From: Candidatus Villigracilis saccharophilus
Lineage (GTDB): Bacteria > Chloroflexota > Anaerolineae > Anaerolineales > Villigracilaceae
DNA length: 64,000 bases
Reading direction: 5' to 3'
Assembly: GCA_016709305.1 (NCBI GenBank)
Contig: JADJNA010000048.1
Location: 294,642 to 358,641 of the forward strand
Part shown: one piece after another, positions 8,258 to 17,500 of the stretch
Layout: each line of letters starts with the position of its first letter
Numbering within the stretch: the first letter of the stretch is position 1
Translations under genes and position numbers: made by a program
Notes under the pieces: generated by a model
Database searches by the model: none
The model's input: the letters and a program-made list of their open reading frames with translations, nothing else
What the model was told of the DNA's origin: nothing

Positions 8258-9049
8258 ATGCATTCAGACGCCTTCGACCGTTATCATCATCACGACAGCG
8301 CACTCCATCGCCTTGATCCACGCATTAAAGTGGTGGTGGTGATCGCTTTCATTCTTTCAAACGCCTTGCTGCCCGATGGCGCATGGACTGCTTTTGGGTT
8401 GGCCTGGCTTTTCCTGATCCTCGGCAATGCGCTGTCTGATCTTGGACTGGGATATACCTTCCGACGTTCCTTCATTGCATTGCCCTTTGCGTTGGTGGCG
8501 GTGACAGTTTTATTTTCTGTTCCTGGCAACTCGATCTTTCAATTTCATTTTATGATGTCTGACTTTACGATCACAGATGCCGGGTTGCTGCGCTTTGTCA
8601 GCATTGTCATTCGTTCATGGTTATCGGTGCAGGCGGCGATACTGCTGGTGGCGGCGACACGTTTCCCTGACCTTATTCACGCCTTTGAACATTTGCGAGT
8701 GCCTGCCATTCTCACGACCATTATCGCGTTTTTATATCGCTACCTGTTCGTGCTGACGGATGAAGTGATGCGATTGCTTCGGGCGAGACAATCTCGTTCG
8801 GCGGCCGCGGCAGGTCAAAGGTCAGGTGGAAGCGTGCTATGGCGGGCGAGAGTGTCTGGTAACATGGCAGGTCAACTCTTCCTGCGCAGCTATGAGCGCA
8901 GCGATCGAATCTATAATGCGATGCTGGCGCGCGGCTATGCCGGTCAACTGCGGACGTTGAATGCGCATGAACTTCACCGCCGTGATTGGGCGTATGGCGC
9001 GGCCGCTTTTCTATTTATTCTTGCTATGCAATTCGTGGGACGGTTCTAA
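8258..9049 (+). CDS. cbiQ: ECF transporter transmembrane component CbiQ (cobalt/nickel)
   Basis: 263 residues with several membrane segments. It has the N-terminal T-component motif SALHRLDPRIKVV, the cytoplasmic Ala-rich coupling region VMRLLRARQSRSAAAA, and LARGYAGQLRTL near the C-terminus, which is expected to contact the ATPase. It couples ATP hydrolysis by CbiO to metal uptake by CbiM. The 20-bp spacer after cbiM is made of short AAATCGT/AAATCAT repeats and has no obvious Shine-Dalgarno. The stop codon overlaps an ATG (TAATG, 9047-9051) that is a candidate coupled start for the ATPase. Confidence 0.93.
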   Translation: MHSDAFDRYHHHDSALHRLDPRIKVVVVIAFILSNALLPDGAWTAFGLAWLFLILGNALSDLGLGYTFRRSFIALPFALVAVTVLFSVPGNSIFQFHFMMSDFTITDAGLLRFVSIVIRSWLSVQAAILLVAATRFPDLIHAFEHLRVPAILTTIIAFLYRYLFVLTDEVMRLLRARQSRSAAAAGQRSGGSVLWRARVSGNMAGQLFLRSYERSDRIYNAMLARGYAGQLRTLNAHELHRRDWAYGAAAFLFILAMQFVGRF

Positions 9050-9101
9050 TGCCAATTACACATGCTTCTGAAAAATTTCATATCCCGAATGTGAAGGCGA
9101 T

Positions 9102-9803
9102 GTGCTGCAAGTGCGCGACCTGCACTTCTCTTATCCAGACGGACATTCCGCCCTGCATGGCGTGTCATTCAAATTGTGCGACGGCGATAAGGTTGCGTTG
9201 GTGGGGCCGAACGGCGCGGGCAAGTCGACGTTGATGCTGCACCTGAATGGGATCCTCGAAGGGAAGGGCGAGATCGAATTGAGCGGTCTGCGCCTCACGC
9301 GTGACAATTTGCCTGTCATCCGTTCCATGGTGGGACTCGTGTTCCAGAATCCCGACGACCAACTCTTCTCGCCGACCGTGTTCGAGGATGTGGCTTTTGG
9401 CCCGCTGCATATGGGGCTGCCCGAAGCGGAAGTCCGCGCGCGGGTGGACTCTGCGCTCGAAGCGGTGCGCATGACTTCCTACAAAGACCGCCTGTCACAT
9501 CACTTAAGTGTTGGCGAGAAAAAACGGATCGCCATTGCGACAGTCTTGTCCATGAACCCGAGCGTTTTGATCCTGGATGAACCGTCCGCTGGACTCGATC
9601 CGCGGGCGCGCAGGACATTGATCAATTTACTGCGCGAACTGCCGATCACGATGCTGGTCTCCACACATGATATGCGACTGGTGCAGGAATTATTTCCGCG
9701 CACGATCGTGATGGACGATGGCAATATCGTGGCCGATGGGCTGACGATGGAGATATTGGAGAACGAAGAGTTGTTGACGGCGCATGGGTTGGAGAAGCCA
9801 TAG
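9102..9803 (+). CDS. cbiO: ECF transporter ATP-binding protein CbiO (5' end uncertain)
   Basis: ABC ATPase of about 233 residues. Walker A is GPNGAGKST, the Q-loop VFQNPDDQLFSPTVFEDVAFG is typical of ECF ATPases, the signature is LSVGEKKR, Walker B is VLILDEPSAGLDP and the switch His is in STHD. The annotated start is GTG 9102, which gives MLQVRDLHFSYPDGHSALHG with a weak ribosome binding site. An ATG overlapping the cbiQ stop (9049) opens another frame that reads MPITHASEKFHIPN; one missing base near 9090 would join it smoothly to EGDVLQVRD, so a small indel at the start is possible. A diverged copy of the 3' end lies at 12910-13020. Confidence 0.92.
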   Translation: MLQVRDLHFSYPDGHSALHGVSFKLCDGDKVALVGPNGAGKSTLMLHLNGILEGKGEIELSGLRLTRDNLPVIRSMVGLVFQNPDDQLFSPTVFEDVAFGPLHMGLPEAEVRARVDSALEAVRMTSYKDRLSHHLSVGEKKRIAIATVLSMNPSVLILDEPSAGLDPRARRTLINLLRELPITMLVSTHDMRLVQELFPRTIVMDDGNIVADGLTMEILENEELLTAHGLEKP

Positions 9804-10035
9804 TAAGAATATAATAAGTATAAATAGATAAAAAGATTATAGCTTGAAGAGTAAAGGTGCCAGTAAGTACCTCCTGAATTCATCTCTCGACACTGTTGCC
9901 AAAGTTGTCATTAGTCATTACAAAGTTGTGAATAATATTACTTGTACGTAACCATCTAATTCTCTATACTTCTTGTAGAAAAGCGGGGATAATTTCACCT
10001 GAGGCTCTTTCAAAAAAAGTGAACACCTTATAAGG

Positions 10036-12771
10036 ATGGGACCCGTGCATACAATGAATAAACTTGCCTTGATCACAGTAGCCACCTTGTTGTTCTTGAT
10101 GACATTTGCGAATGTTCAACCAGTCAGTTCCAAATCGGATCAAAGCAGGAGTGTTGCGGCCAGCCCGCAGACGCAGACCTATAAAACAAAGTTGAAACCT
10201 GGTGATGATGTCAACACGCTAGTAGCAGAGTTGTCTGCGAATCCGGATGTTATTTTTGCAAAGCCGGACTATATTACCTATCCAGTCGCCAGTCCGCAAT
10301 ATGCCAGCGGTGACCTCGTTTGGGCAAAAGGTCTCGGTGGGGTGAGCAGCGAGTTAGGCAAGAGCATTGCCATTGAGTCAAACGGGAACATATATATATT
10401 TGGAACTTTTGTTGGAAGTGTGGATTTTGACCCAGGTCCTGGCGAAGCCAATCTCACTAGTAATGGCGGTACCGATATTTTTATTATCAAATTAGATAAT
10501 GCTGGCAGCGTCGTCTGGGCAAGGAACATAGGTGGAACACTCGATGATAATGGTGCTATGAGTATCGCTGTAGATTCAAGTGGCAGTGTTTATATGACCG
10601 GCTACTTTACCGGCACAATAGACTTTGATCCTGGCGTGGATGCATTCAATATCACAAGTTTTAATAGCTCGTCTTGTGTGGTCTGTTTTGACATGTTCTT
10701 TTCGAAATTAGACAGTGGTGGCAATTTTGTATGGGCCAAGAGCCTGGGCGGACCAAGCGGCGGGGGGCAAAGTTGGAAGATCGTGACTGACAGTAATAAC
10801 AATATATATATGACTGGTTTTTATTATGGGATCTTGGATTTTAACCCCGGTCTGGGAACCACTACCCTTTCTAGCGTCGGTGGATCAACGGATATTTTTA
10901 TTGATAAATTCGATATGAACGGAAATTTAATTTGGGCGAGGGGCATAGGAGACACGGGGCTTGATGATGCTCAACAGTGTTATGATATCGTTGTTGACTC
11001 AAATTCCAATGTGTATACAACAGGTTATTTTATTGGCACAGTTGATTTTGACCCTGGTGTAGGCGTATCTGACCTGACTTTTTCAGGTGGGTTTGGTGAC
11101 ATCTTCGTCTCAAAATTGGATGGCAACGGTAATTTTGTTTGGGCAAAGGGCATGGGAGGAGTAGGAAATGAATTTGGCACAGCCATTGCCACGGACCCGG
11201 GCGGTAATGTGTACACAACTGGCTACTTTGAAGATGTTGCTGACTTTGATCCCGGTGCAGGAGAACTCAATCTTACCAGTGCAGGGCTCAACGATATCTT
11301 CATTTCCAAGCTGGACAGCAATGGTGATTTTGTTTGGGCAAAAAGTATTGGCGGGACAGGTAATGAAAATGGTACTTATAGGATCATTGCAGACTCAAAC
11401 AGTAATCTCATACTCACAGGATCTTATAGAGACACAATTGACTTTGATCCTGGAACTGACGTCTTTGATCTAACCAGCGCGGGGAGCACGGATATTTTTG
11501 TTTCAAGATTGGATGGAAATGGGAACTTTGTCTGGGTAAAGGGATTGGGCAGCGTGGAAGCTGATCTCTCGAGGGGGATTGTTTTAGACGCTAATGATAA
11601 TCTGTATGTGACTGGCGGGTTTCGCCTGACGGTGGATTTTGATCCCGGGCTAGGTGTGAGCGAACTTACGAGTGTAGGGTTAACTGATATCTTCATAGCA
11701 AAGTTTCAGAATAGTGAGATCATACCGCCGACCATTCTAAGTATCACTCGTGCCAGCATAAGCCCGACTTCAGCATCTTCTGTAGATTTTACAGTTACAT
11801 TCTCTGAACCGGTAACGGGAGTGGATACGGCTTTGCCCTTCAATGATTTTACTCTCACCACCAGTGGCATTACAGGCGCATCTATCACAAGCGTAACACC
11901 TGTATCGGGAACATCATACACAGTTAGCGTTAACACGGGGTCGGGTAATGGCACGATCCGCCTGGATGTGGTGGACGATAATTCCATTATGGATGCGGCA
12001 TCCAATCCGCTTGGCGGAGCGGCAGTAGGTGATGGAAACTTCGCAACGGGTGAAGTCTATACAATAACCAAACCTGCGGGCGGCGATACAACTGGAGTAT
12101 TCCGTCCGAGTAATGGGCTGTTGTATCTGAAGAATGCCAACACAACCGGCTTTGCAGATGTGGCGATCAACTACGGTACTGGGGGAGATTATCCAATAGC
12201 AGGCGATTGGAACGGCGACGGTACAGCTACCATCGGCATCTATCGTAACGGCTCCTTCTATCTGCGCAACTCCAATACCCTTGGCTTCGCAGACATTGTC
12301 TTCGCCTTCGGCACACCGGGCGATCAGCCGGTCGCCGGGGATTGGGATGGGGATGGAGTGGACACCATAGGTGTCTACAGTAATGGACAATTCCTGCTGC
12401 GCAATAACAACTCCGCGGGAGTGGCTGATATGAGCTTCTTCCTCGGCAATCCCGGTGATGTAGGTATCGCAGGCGATTGGAATGGAGATGGGATGGACAC
12501 CACTGGAGTGTTCCGCCCGAGCAATGGCATCATCTTCCTGAAGAACGCCAACACGACAGGCTTTGCGGATATTGCACTCAACTATGGGTTAGCGGGTGAT
12601 ATGCCTGTAACTGGTGATTGGAACAATGACGGGATAGACACAATCGGTGTCTATCGCAACGCCCAGTTCCTGTTGCGCAACAGTAATACGATCGGGTTTG
12701 CAGAAATTGTGTTTGGTTTGGGAAACCCTGGCGACATGCCGATCTCAGGTAATTGGGATGGGGTCCCGTAA
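10036..12771 (+). CDS. Large secreted SBBP-repeat protein with Ig-like domain and shared five-blade C-terminal module
   Basis: 911 residues. A signal peptide is followed at about 48-87 by a segment resembling fervidolysin-type subtilase prodomains (TKLKPGDDVNTLVAEL, VIFAKPDYI), but no protease domain. Residues about 93-560 are roughly eight SBBP-like beta-propeller repeats of the form VYxTGYFxGTVDFDPG followed by DIFVSKLDxNGNFVWAKG. An Ig-like domain (about 565-680, SVDFTVTFSEPVTGVD) comes next. The last 228 residues are five blade-like repeats with Asp-rich loops such as GDWNGDGVDTIGVY. The start is either ATG 10036 or, more plausible for the signal peptide, ATG 10054 (MNKLALITVATLLF). Function is unknown; a cell-surface or matrix protein is inferred. 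First of eight genes sharing the C-terminal module. Confidence 0.88.
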   Translation: MGPVHTMNKLALITVATLLFLMTFANVQPVSSKSDQSRSVAASPQTQTYKTKLKPGDDVNTLVAELSANPDVIFAKPDYITYPVASPQYASGDLVWAKGLGGVSSELGKSIAIESNGNIYIFGTFVGSVDFDPGPGEANLTSNGGTDIFIIKLDNAGSVVWARNIGGTLDDNGAMSIAVDSSGSVYMTGYFTGTIDFDPGVDAFNITSFNSSSCVVCFDMFFSKLDSGGNFVWAKSLGGPSGGGQSWKIVTDSNNNIYMTGFYYGILDFNPGLGTTTLSSVGGSTDIFIDKFDMNGNLIWARGIGDTGLDDAQQCYDIVVDSNSNVYTTGYFIGTVDFDPGVGVSDLTFSGGFGDIFVSKLDGNGNFVWAKGMGGVGNEFGTAIATDPGGNVYTTGYFEDVADFDPGAGELNLTSAGLNDIFISKLDSNGDFVWAKSIGGTGNENGTYRIIADSNSNLILTGSYRDTIDFDPGTDVFDLTSAGSTDIFVSRLDGNGNFVWVKGLGSVEADLSRGIVLDANDNLYVTGGFRLTVDFDPGLGVSELTSVGLTDIFIAKFQNSEIIPPTILSITRASISPTSASSVDFTVTFSEPVTGVDTALPFNDFTLTTSGITGASITSVTPVSGTSYTVSVNTGSGNGTIRLDVVDDNSIMDAASNPLGGAAVGDGNFATGEVYTITKPAGGDTTGVFRPSNGLLYLKNANTTGFADVAINYGTGGDYPIAGDWNGDGTATIGIYRNGSFYLRNSNTLGFADIVFAFGTPGDQPVAGDWDGDGVDTIGVYSNGQFLLRNNNSAGVADMSFFLGNPGDVGIAGDWNGDGMDTTGVFRPSNGIIFLKNANTTGFADIALNYGLAGDMPVTGDWNNDGIDTIGVYRNAQFLLRNSNTIGFAEIVFGLGNPGDMPISGNWDGVP

Positions 12772-12805
12772 ATAAATACTGATCGTATTTTGTGAAAGGT
12801 TAATG

Positions 12806-12835
12806 CATGGCTATGCTTTGGGAAGCATAGCCATG
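12806..12835 (+). terminator. Shared array terminator, copy 1
   Basis: CATGGCTATGCTT pairs perfectly with AAGCATAGCCATG around TGGG, followed by TTATTTATT. The hairpin and flanking bases recur after other genes of the array (17804, 23403, 36432). Confidence 0.75.
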
Positions 12836-12909
12836 TTATTTATTAAGTTTGGTTTTGTAGTGAAAGCTTTTTGCCGATTCAATTTTATTTGCAGAGCGGA
12901 TTGCCGAAT

Positions 12910-13020
12910 ATTCATGATATGAAATTGGTGCAGGAGTTATTTCCGCGCACGATCGTGATGGATGAAGGTCAAGTGGTGGCTGATGGGCTGACACAAACAC
13001 TAAATAAGCCAAACACTTGA
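12910..13020 (+). pseudogene. Remnant of the 3' end of a cbiO gene
   Basis: The frame reads IHDMKLVQELFPRTIVMDEG and then QVVADGLT before diverging to a TGA at 13018. The cbiO gene has HDMRLVQELFPRTIVMDDG and then NIVADGLT near its own end (9667-9750), so about 27 residues align almost identically. The upstream ATPase body is absent. It is therefore a truncated duplicate that now lies beyond the first array gene. Confidence 0.8.
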
Positions 13021-13173
13021 TGCTTGAACATAAAGTGATTTGACAAACGATGTTTAACATCTTATGGGGGAGAAGCAAAGATATACCCCGTAAAACAAAT
13101 TACACTCCAAAGGTGGAACATGATGCAATAAAGACCTTCTGAAACTTCAAACCAAATAGATAAAGGAGTAAAA

Positions 13174-13332
13174 ATGAAAAAGATAATGTTCATTGCGTTT
13201 TTGGCCGTTGTATTGGCGGCTTGAGCGTCGGCAACTACATCTGCATCAACTGAAACTCCCATCCCAACTTTAACACCCATTCCACCAAAACCACGCCGAA
13301 GCTGTAAATTACACCAATCCCAGCAACGGTAA
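13174..13332 (+). pseudogene. Broken lipoprotein gene with TGA in place of the lipobox cysteine
   Basis: AAAGGAG precedes ATG 13174. The frame reads MKKIMFIAFLAVVLAA and then TGA (13222-13224), exactly where the lipobox Cys (TGC or TGT) should be. It continues in frame as ASATTSASTETPIPTLTPIP, the Pro/Thr spacer usual for lipoproteins here, until TAA at 13330. Beyond that, to about 13770, coding-like pieces occur in different frames and include a run of 13 G (13403-13415), so the rest has decayed or is misassembled. No family can be assigned. Confidence 0.6.
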
Positions 13333-14029
13333 GCCCAACGCAGCCGCCTCCCCCTATCTTCACTGGCGCGGCGAGTCGTCCGCACTTGATCATCGAGACC
13401 TCGGGGGGGGGGGGGCCTTTTCCCGGCATTTCTATATGATGTACATGGCGGAACGCGCTCAAAACTCCTGCCTCCCCGGCACGGCTTCGCAACTTTGGGG
13501 GCCGCTTTCAAGGTCGCTGACGCCTCAAGCTGGCAGAAAGCCAAACGGACTTTCAAACCGCATGGCGCGATCGCTGATAATCGCATCCGACCTAAACGGA
13601 CAGGCTGGTTGAATTCTGGACAGTGGCAGCAGACAAAGTGTCTTTGCCTGCGGCAGCGCCAGCTGAATTGCTCAAAGGCCAACATGGGGAAAGGATCTTG
13701 CATGGTCAAAGGCAGGTTCTACCTGATGGTAGCTGCGAGGGAGACACCCAAACAAGACGTTGAAGGGGTCTTGGAATGATCTCGGCATAGGACTCGGGTG
13801 CGGGGGGGTTTGGGCAGTTGAGGATACTCGCCGAAAGTTTGGCGCGACCTGCGGAACGGTTCGAAGTCTGCCAGACGAAAACTCAAAAAGTTCCGCGGCC
13901 GTTTCCAAAAAATAACCAACCACACGTCAGCAAGGGATCGTACAAATTGCGTATGACACCCACGCGCCATTGCCCTCGAAGAATGGGGGTATCCGTGAAC
14001 GGGTAACGGTAACGCAGCAGAGGCGAGAC

Positions 14030-14244
14030 ATGCCAACTGGTCGTTTTCTGAGACAATACATTAGCTACGCGGGCTGGGGTCCTGTGATCTTTGGATCCAA
14101 GGAACACTTCCCTGCCCCAATGTGGTTGTGTTGATAAGGCAATCGAAAACTCAATTTCTGTGTGTCCAATGTGGATTTCTGCGCCAGGGACACAACGGTC
14201 CGAAATATTCGGGACAGGGCAGTTGTAAACCTGCCTTGTCTCAG
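14030..14244 (+). pseudogene. Decayed 3' part of a TnpB-type (IS200/IS605) gene
   Basis: Across several frames the segment yields RQYISYAGWG, then a zinc-ribbon trace CPN-CG (one base missing), then SKTQFLCVQCGF, and then ARDTTVRNIRDRAVV. This matches the order in TnpB C-termini: the ISYAGWG-like helix, a paired-CxxC zinc ribbon, and the RuvC-III RDxNAxxNIR motif. At least three frameshifts are needed, so the gene is dead. It runs directly into an IS605-like right end. Confidence 0.6.
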
Positions 14245-14299
14245 CCCTAACGGGCTAGGGATAAAACCCTCCGCCTTTAGGCGTGAGGATGTTTACTCA
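14245..14299 (+). mobile_element. IS200/IS605-like right-end / omega-RNA-like remnant
   Basis: Two short hairpins, CCCTA/TAGGG (14245-14260) and CGCC-TTTA-GGCG (14272-14283), are followed by GAGGATGTTTACTCA. IS605-family right ends, which double as the 3' part of the TnpB guide RNA, typically end in such a hairpin plus GAGGATGT. It directly follows the TnpB remnant. No TnpA gene and no matching left end were found. Confidence 0.5.
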
Positions 14300-14334
14300 A
14301 TACTACGTACGGTAGCGACTGCTAAAAGAAATAC

Positions 14335-14369
14335 ATCAAGGGCTGTCCAATGGGAGGACAGCCCTTGAT
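14335..14369. repeat. 14-bp perfect inverted repeat
   Basis: ATCAAGGGCTGTCC and its exact complement flank AATGGGA. There is no T tract on either side, so it is either a non-canonical terminator or a leftover of the mobile element just upstream. Confidence 0.5.
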
Positions 14370-14515
14370 ACGATTAATATTGCTGCCTTTTTAGAACGTG
14401 GATATGAAGTGCAATGTTTACAAATATTATCCAGTATGTCGAAATTGAATATCTCTCCTGTGAAAACCTTGGGGGAATTTGAACCTGATATACCCAGAAA
14501 CAGGAGAAACGCATC

Positions 14516-17500
14516 ATGAAAATCCGTTCCAAATCCATCTTTAATATTTTTACGCTTTTCGCTTTGCTGGCTTCACTGATCGGCAGCGCGCTGACTGTCA
14601 CCTCGGCCTACGCGGCGCAGACCGATATCAACGGGCCGGCAGGCAGCGGATCGTTTGGCACTAGAGTAGTGGCATTGCCGAATGGCAATTTCGTTGTGAC
14701 CGACCCGTCTTTCAGCATTCCGAGCGGCGCAGCAAACGTCGGCGCGGTCTACTTATATAATGGGGCGACGCTCGCAGTGATCAGCACACTGAAAGGCAGT
14801 ACGGCGGATGACCAGGTTGGCAGCGATGCCGTGACGGTCTTGACCAACGGCAATTTTGTGGTGACAAGTTCACTTTGGGACAACCCGACGGGAACGGTTT
14901 TGAACGCCGGGGCGGTAACCTGGTGCAGCGCGGTGACGGGCTGTAACGGCGTAGTCTCGGCGGGCAACTCGCTCGTCGGCGGCATGGCAAGTGACGTGAT
15001 TGGTATCAATAGTGTGACGGCATTGACCAACGGCAACTATGTGGTCAGCAGTCCATCTTGGGACAATCCTTCGGGAGCGATTGTGGATGCCGGGGCGGCG
15101 ACGTGGGGCAACGGGAACGGCGGCACAGTCGGCCTGGTCACATCCATCAACTCGCTCATCGGCGGCACGACAAGTGACTTTGTTGGCATCGGCGGCGTGA
15201 CGGCATTACCCAACAGCAACTATGTGGTCAGCAGTTCGAATTGGGACAATCCCTCGGGACCGATTGTGGGCGTCGGGGCGGTGACGTGGGGGGATGGGGA
15301 CGGCGGCACGGTCGGCCTGGTCTCCCCAAGTAACTCGCTCATAGGCGGCACGGCAAGTGATTTTGTTAGCAGCAGTGGCGTGACTGTCTTGACCACTGGC
15401 AACTATGTGGTGCGGAGTCAAAATTGGGACAATCCATCGGGAGCGATTGGAGATGTCGGGGCGGTGACGTGGGGCAACGGAAACGGCGGTACGGTCGGAG
15501 CGGTCTCCTCCAGCAACTCGCTCATCGGTGGCACGACAAGTGATGCGGTCGGCAACAGAAGTGTGACGGCCTTGAGCAATGGCAACTATGTGGTCAGCAG
15601 CCCATCCTGGGACAATCCCTCGGGAGCGATTGCGGGCGTGGGGGCCGCGACGTGGGCCAACGGCAATGGCGGCACGGTTGGCTTGGTCTCTTCAGGCAAC
15701 TCGCTCATCGGCGGGAGGACGAATGACAATGTTGGCAGCAACGGCGTGACGGCGTTGACCAACGGCAACTATGTGGTTAGCAGCCGGAATTGGGATAATC
15801 CAACGGGTTCCGTATCCAATGTGGGGGCTGCCACGTGGGGCAACGGGACAGGCGGCACGGTCGGCCTGGTTACCTCGGGCAACTCGCTGTTTGGCAGCAC
15901 AGCAAACGATCTGGTTGGCAACTTCGGCGTAACGGCATTGACCAACGGCAACTATATCGTGCAGAGTGCGAATTGGAATAATCCGGCGGGAGCGATTGTA
16001 GATGTCGGGGCTGCGACGTGGGGCAATGGGAACGGAAGCACGTTCGGCCCGGTCGGCCCCAGCAACTCACTCATCGGCGGCACGCCAAATGATCTGGTCG
16101 GCGGCAGCGAAGTGACGGCATTGAGCAACGGCAATTATGTGGTCAGCAGCCCAGATTGGGACAACCCGAACGGATCCGTGTCAAATGTCGGGGCAGTGAC
16201 ATGGGGTAACGGGAACGGAAGCACGGTCGGCCTGGTTACGCCCAGCAACTCACTTATCGGCGGCGCGGCAAGTGACAAGGTTGGCTTCGGAGAGATGACG
16301 GCATTGACCAACGGCAACTATGTGGTGGCGAGTCCATTGTGGGACAACCCGGCGGGAGCGATTGTGAATGTCGGGGCGGTGACGTGGGGAAATGGGAGCA
16401 GCGGCACGGTTGGCCTGGTTACGCCCGTCAACTCGCTCGTCGGTGGGACGGCAAATGACCAAGTTGGCGACTTTGGCACGATGGCATTGACCAATGGCAG
16501 CTTCGCGGTGGCGCATCCCTCGTGGGACAACCCGGCGGGAGCGGTTATTGATGCCAGCGCCGTGACCCTCGCCAATGGGATCGGCGGCACAGTCGGCCTG
16601 GTCACGTCTGCCAACAGCGTTCTCGGCACAGTGGCAAGTGGCGTCAGCGATTTTTCCTTTGATGCGTTTCGCAACCGCCTCATCGCCGGACGCGGCGCCA
16701 GCAACATCGTCAGCCTGCTTAGTGGTGATGCTATCGCGCCCATAGTTTCCTCCATCACCCGCGTCAATGCCAACCCCACCAATCTTGCCAGCGTAAACTT
16801 CACGGTCAATTTTTCTGAACCAGTGACAGGTGTGGATGTTAGCGATTTTAGTTTGACCAAAACTGGTGCCTCTGGCGCAACCGTAAGCGGGGTCAGCGGC
16901 ACGGGCAGTCTCTACACTGTCACAGTCAACACGGGAACAGGCAACGGCACGATCCGCTTGAATGTGGTGGACAACAATTCAATTGTGGATGGAGCATCAA
17001 ACCCGCTGGGCGGGGCGGGTGTAGGTGATGGCAACTTTATAACGGGAGAAGTTTATACGATAACCAAATCCGCAGGCGGCGATACGACCGGGGTGTTTCG
17101 TCCGAGTAATGGGTTGTTGTACCTGAAGAATGCCAACACGAGCGGCTTTGCGGATGTGGCGATCAATTATGGGTTGAGCGGGGATTATCCTGTAGCAGGT
17201 GATTGGGATGGGAATGGCACCGCCACCATCGGCATCTACCGCAACGGTTCCTTCTATCTGCGCAACTCCAACACACTGGGTTTTGCTGATCTTGTCATTC
17301 CATTCGGCACGCCGGGCGATCAACCGGTTGTCGGGGACTGGAACGGAGATGGGGTGGACACCATCGGTGTTTACAGCAATGGACAATTCCGGCTGCGCAA
17401 TAGCAATTCCGCGGGAGCGGCTGATATGAGTTTCTTCCTCGGCAATCCCGGTGATGTGGGCATCGCGGGAGATTGGAACGGAGACGGCCTGGATACGACG

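Noticed and set aside
10036..12771. Subtilase, suggested by the fervidolysin-like prodomain segment at the N-terminus
   Set aside because: No Asp/His/Ser catalytic segments follow; the rest is beta-propeller, Ig-like and five-blade repeats.
13062..13709. 215-codon minus-strand ORF across the decayed lipoprotein region
   Set aside because: It crosses the G run and the pseudogene, has low-complexity Arg/Cys/Pro composition and no start signal.
15037..16317. Series of 60-codon minus-strand ORFs spaced by 183 bp in the DUF5650-like gene
   Set aside because: They are the antisense reading of the tandem protein repeats and lack ribosome binding sites; the identical period explains them.
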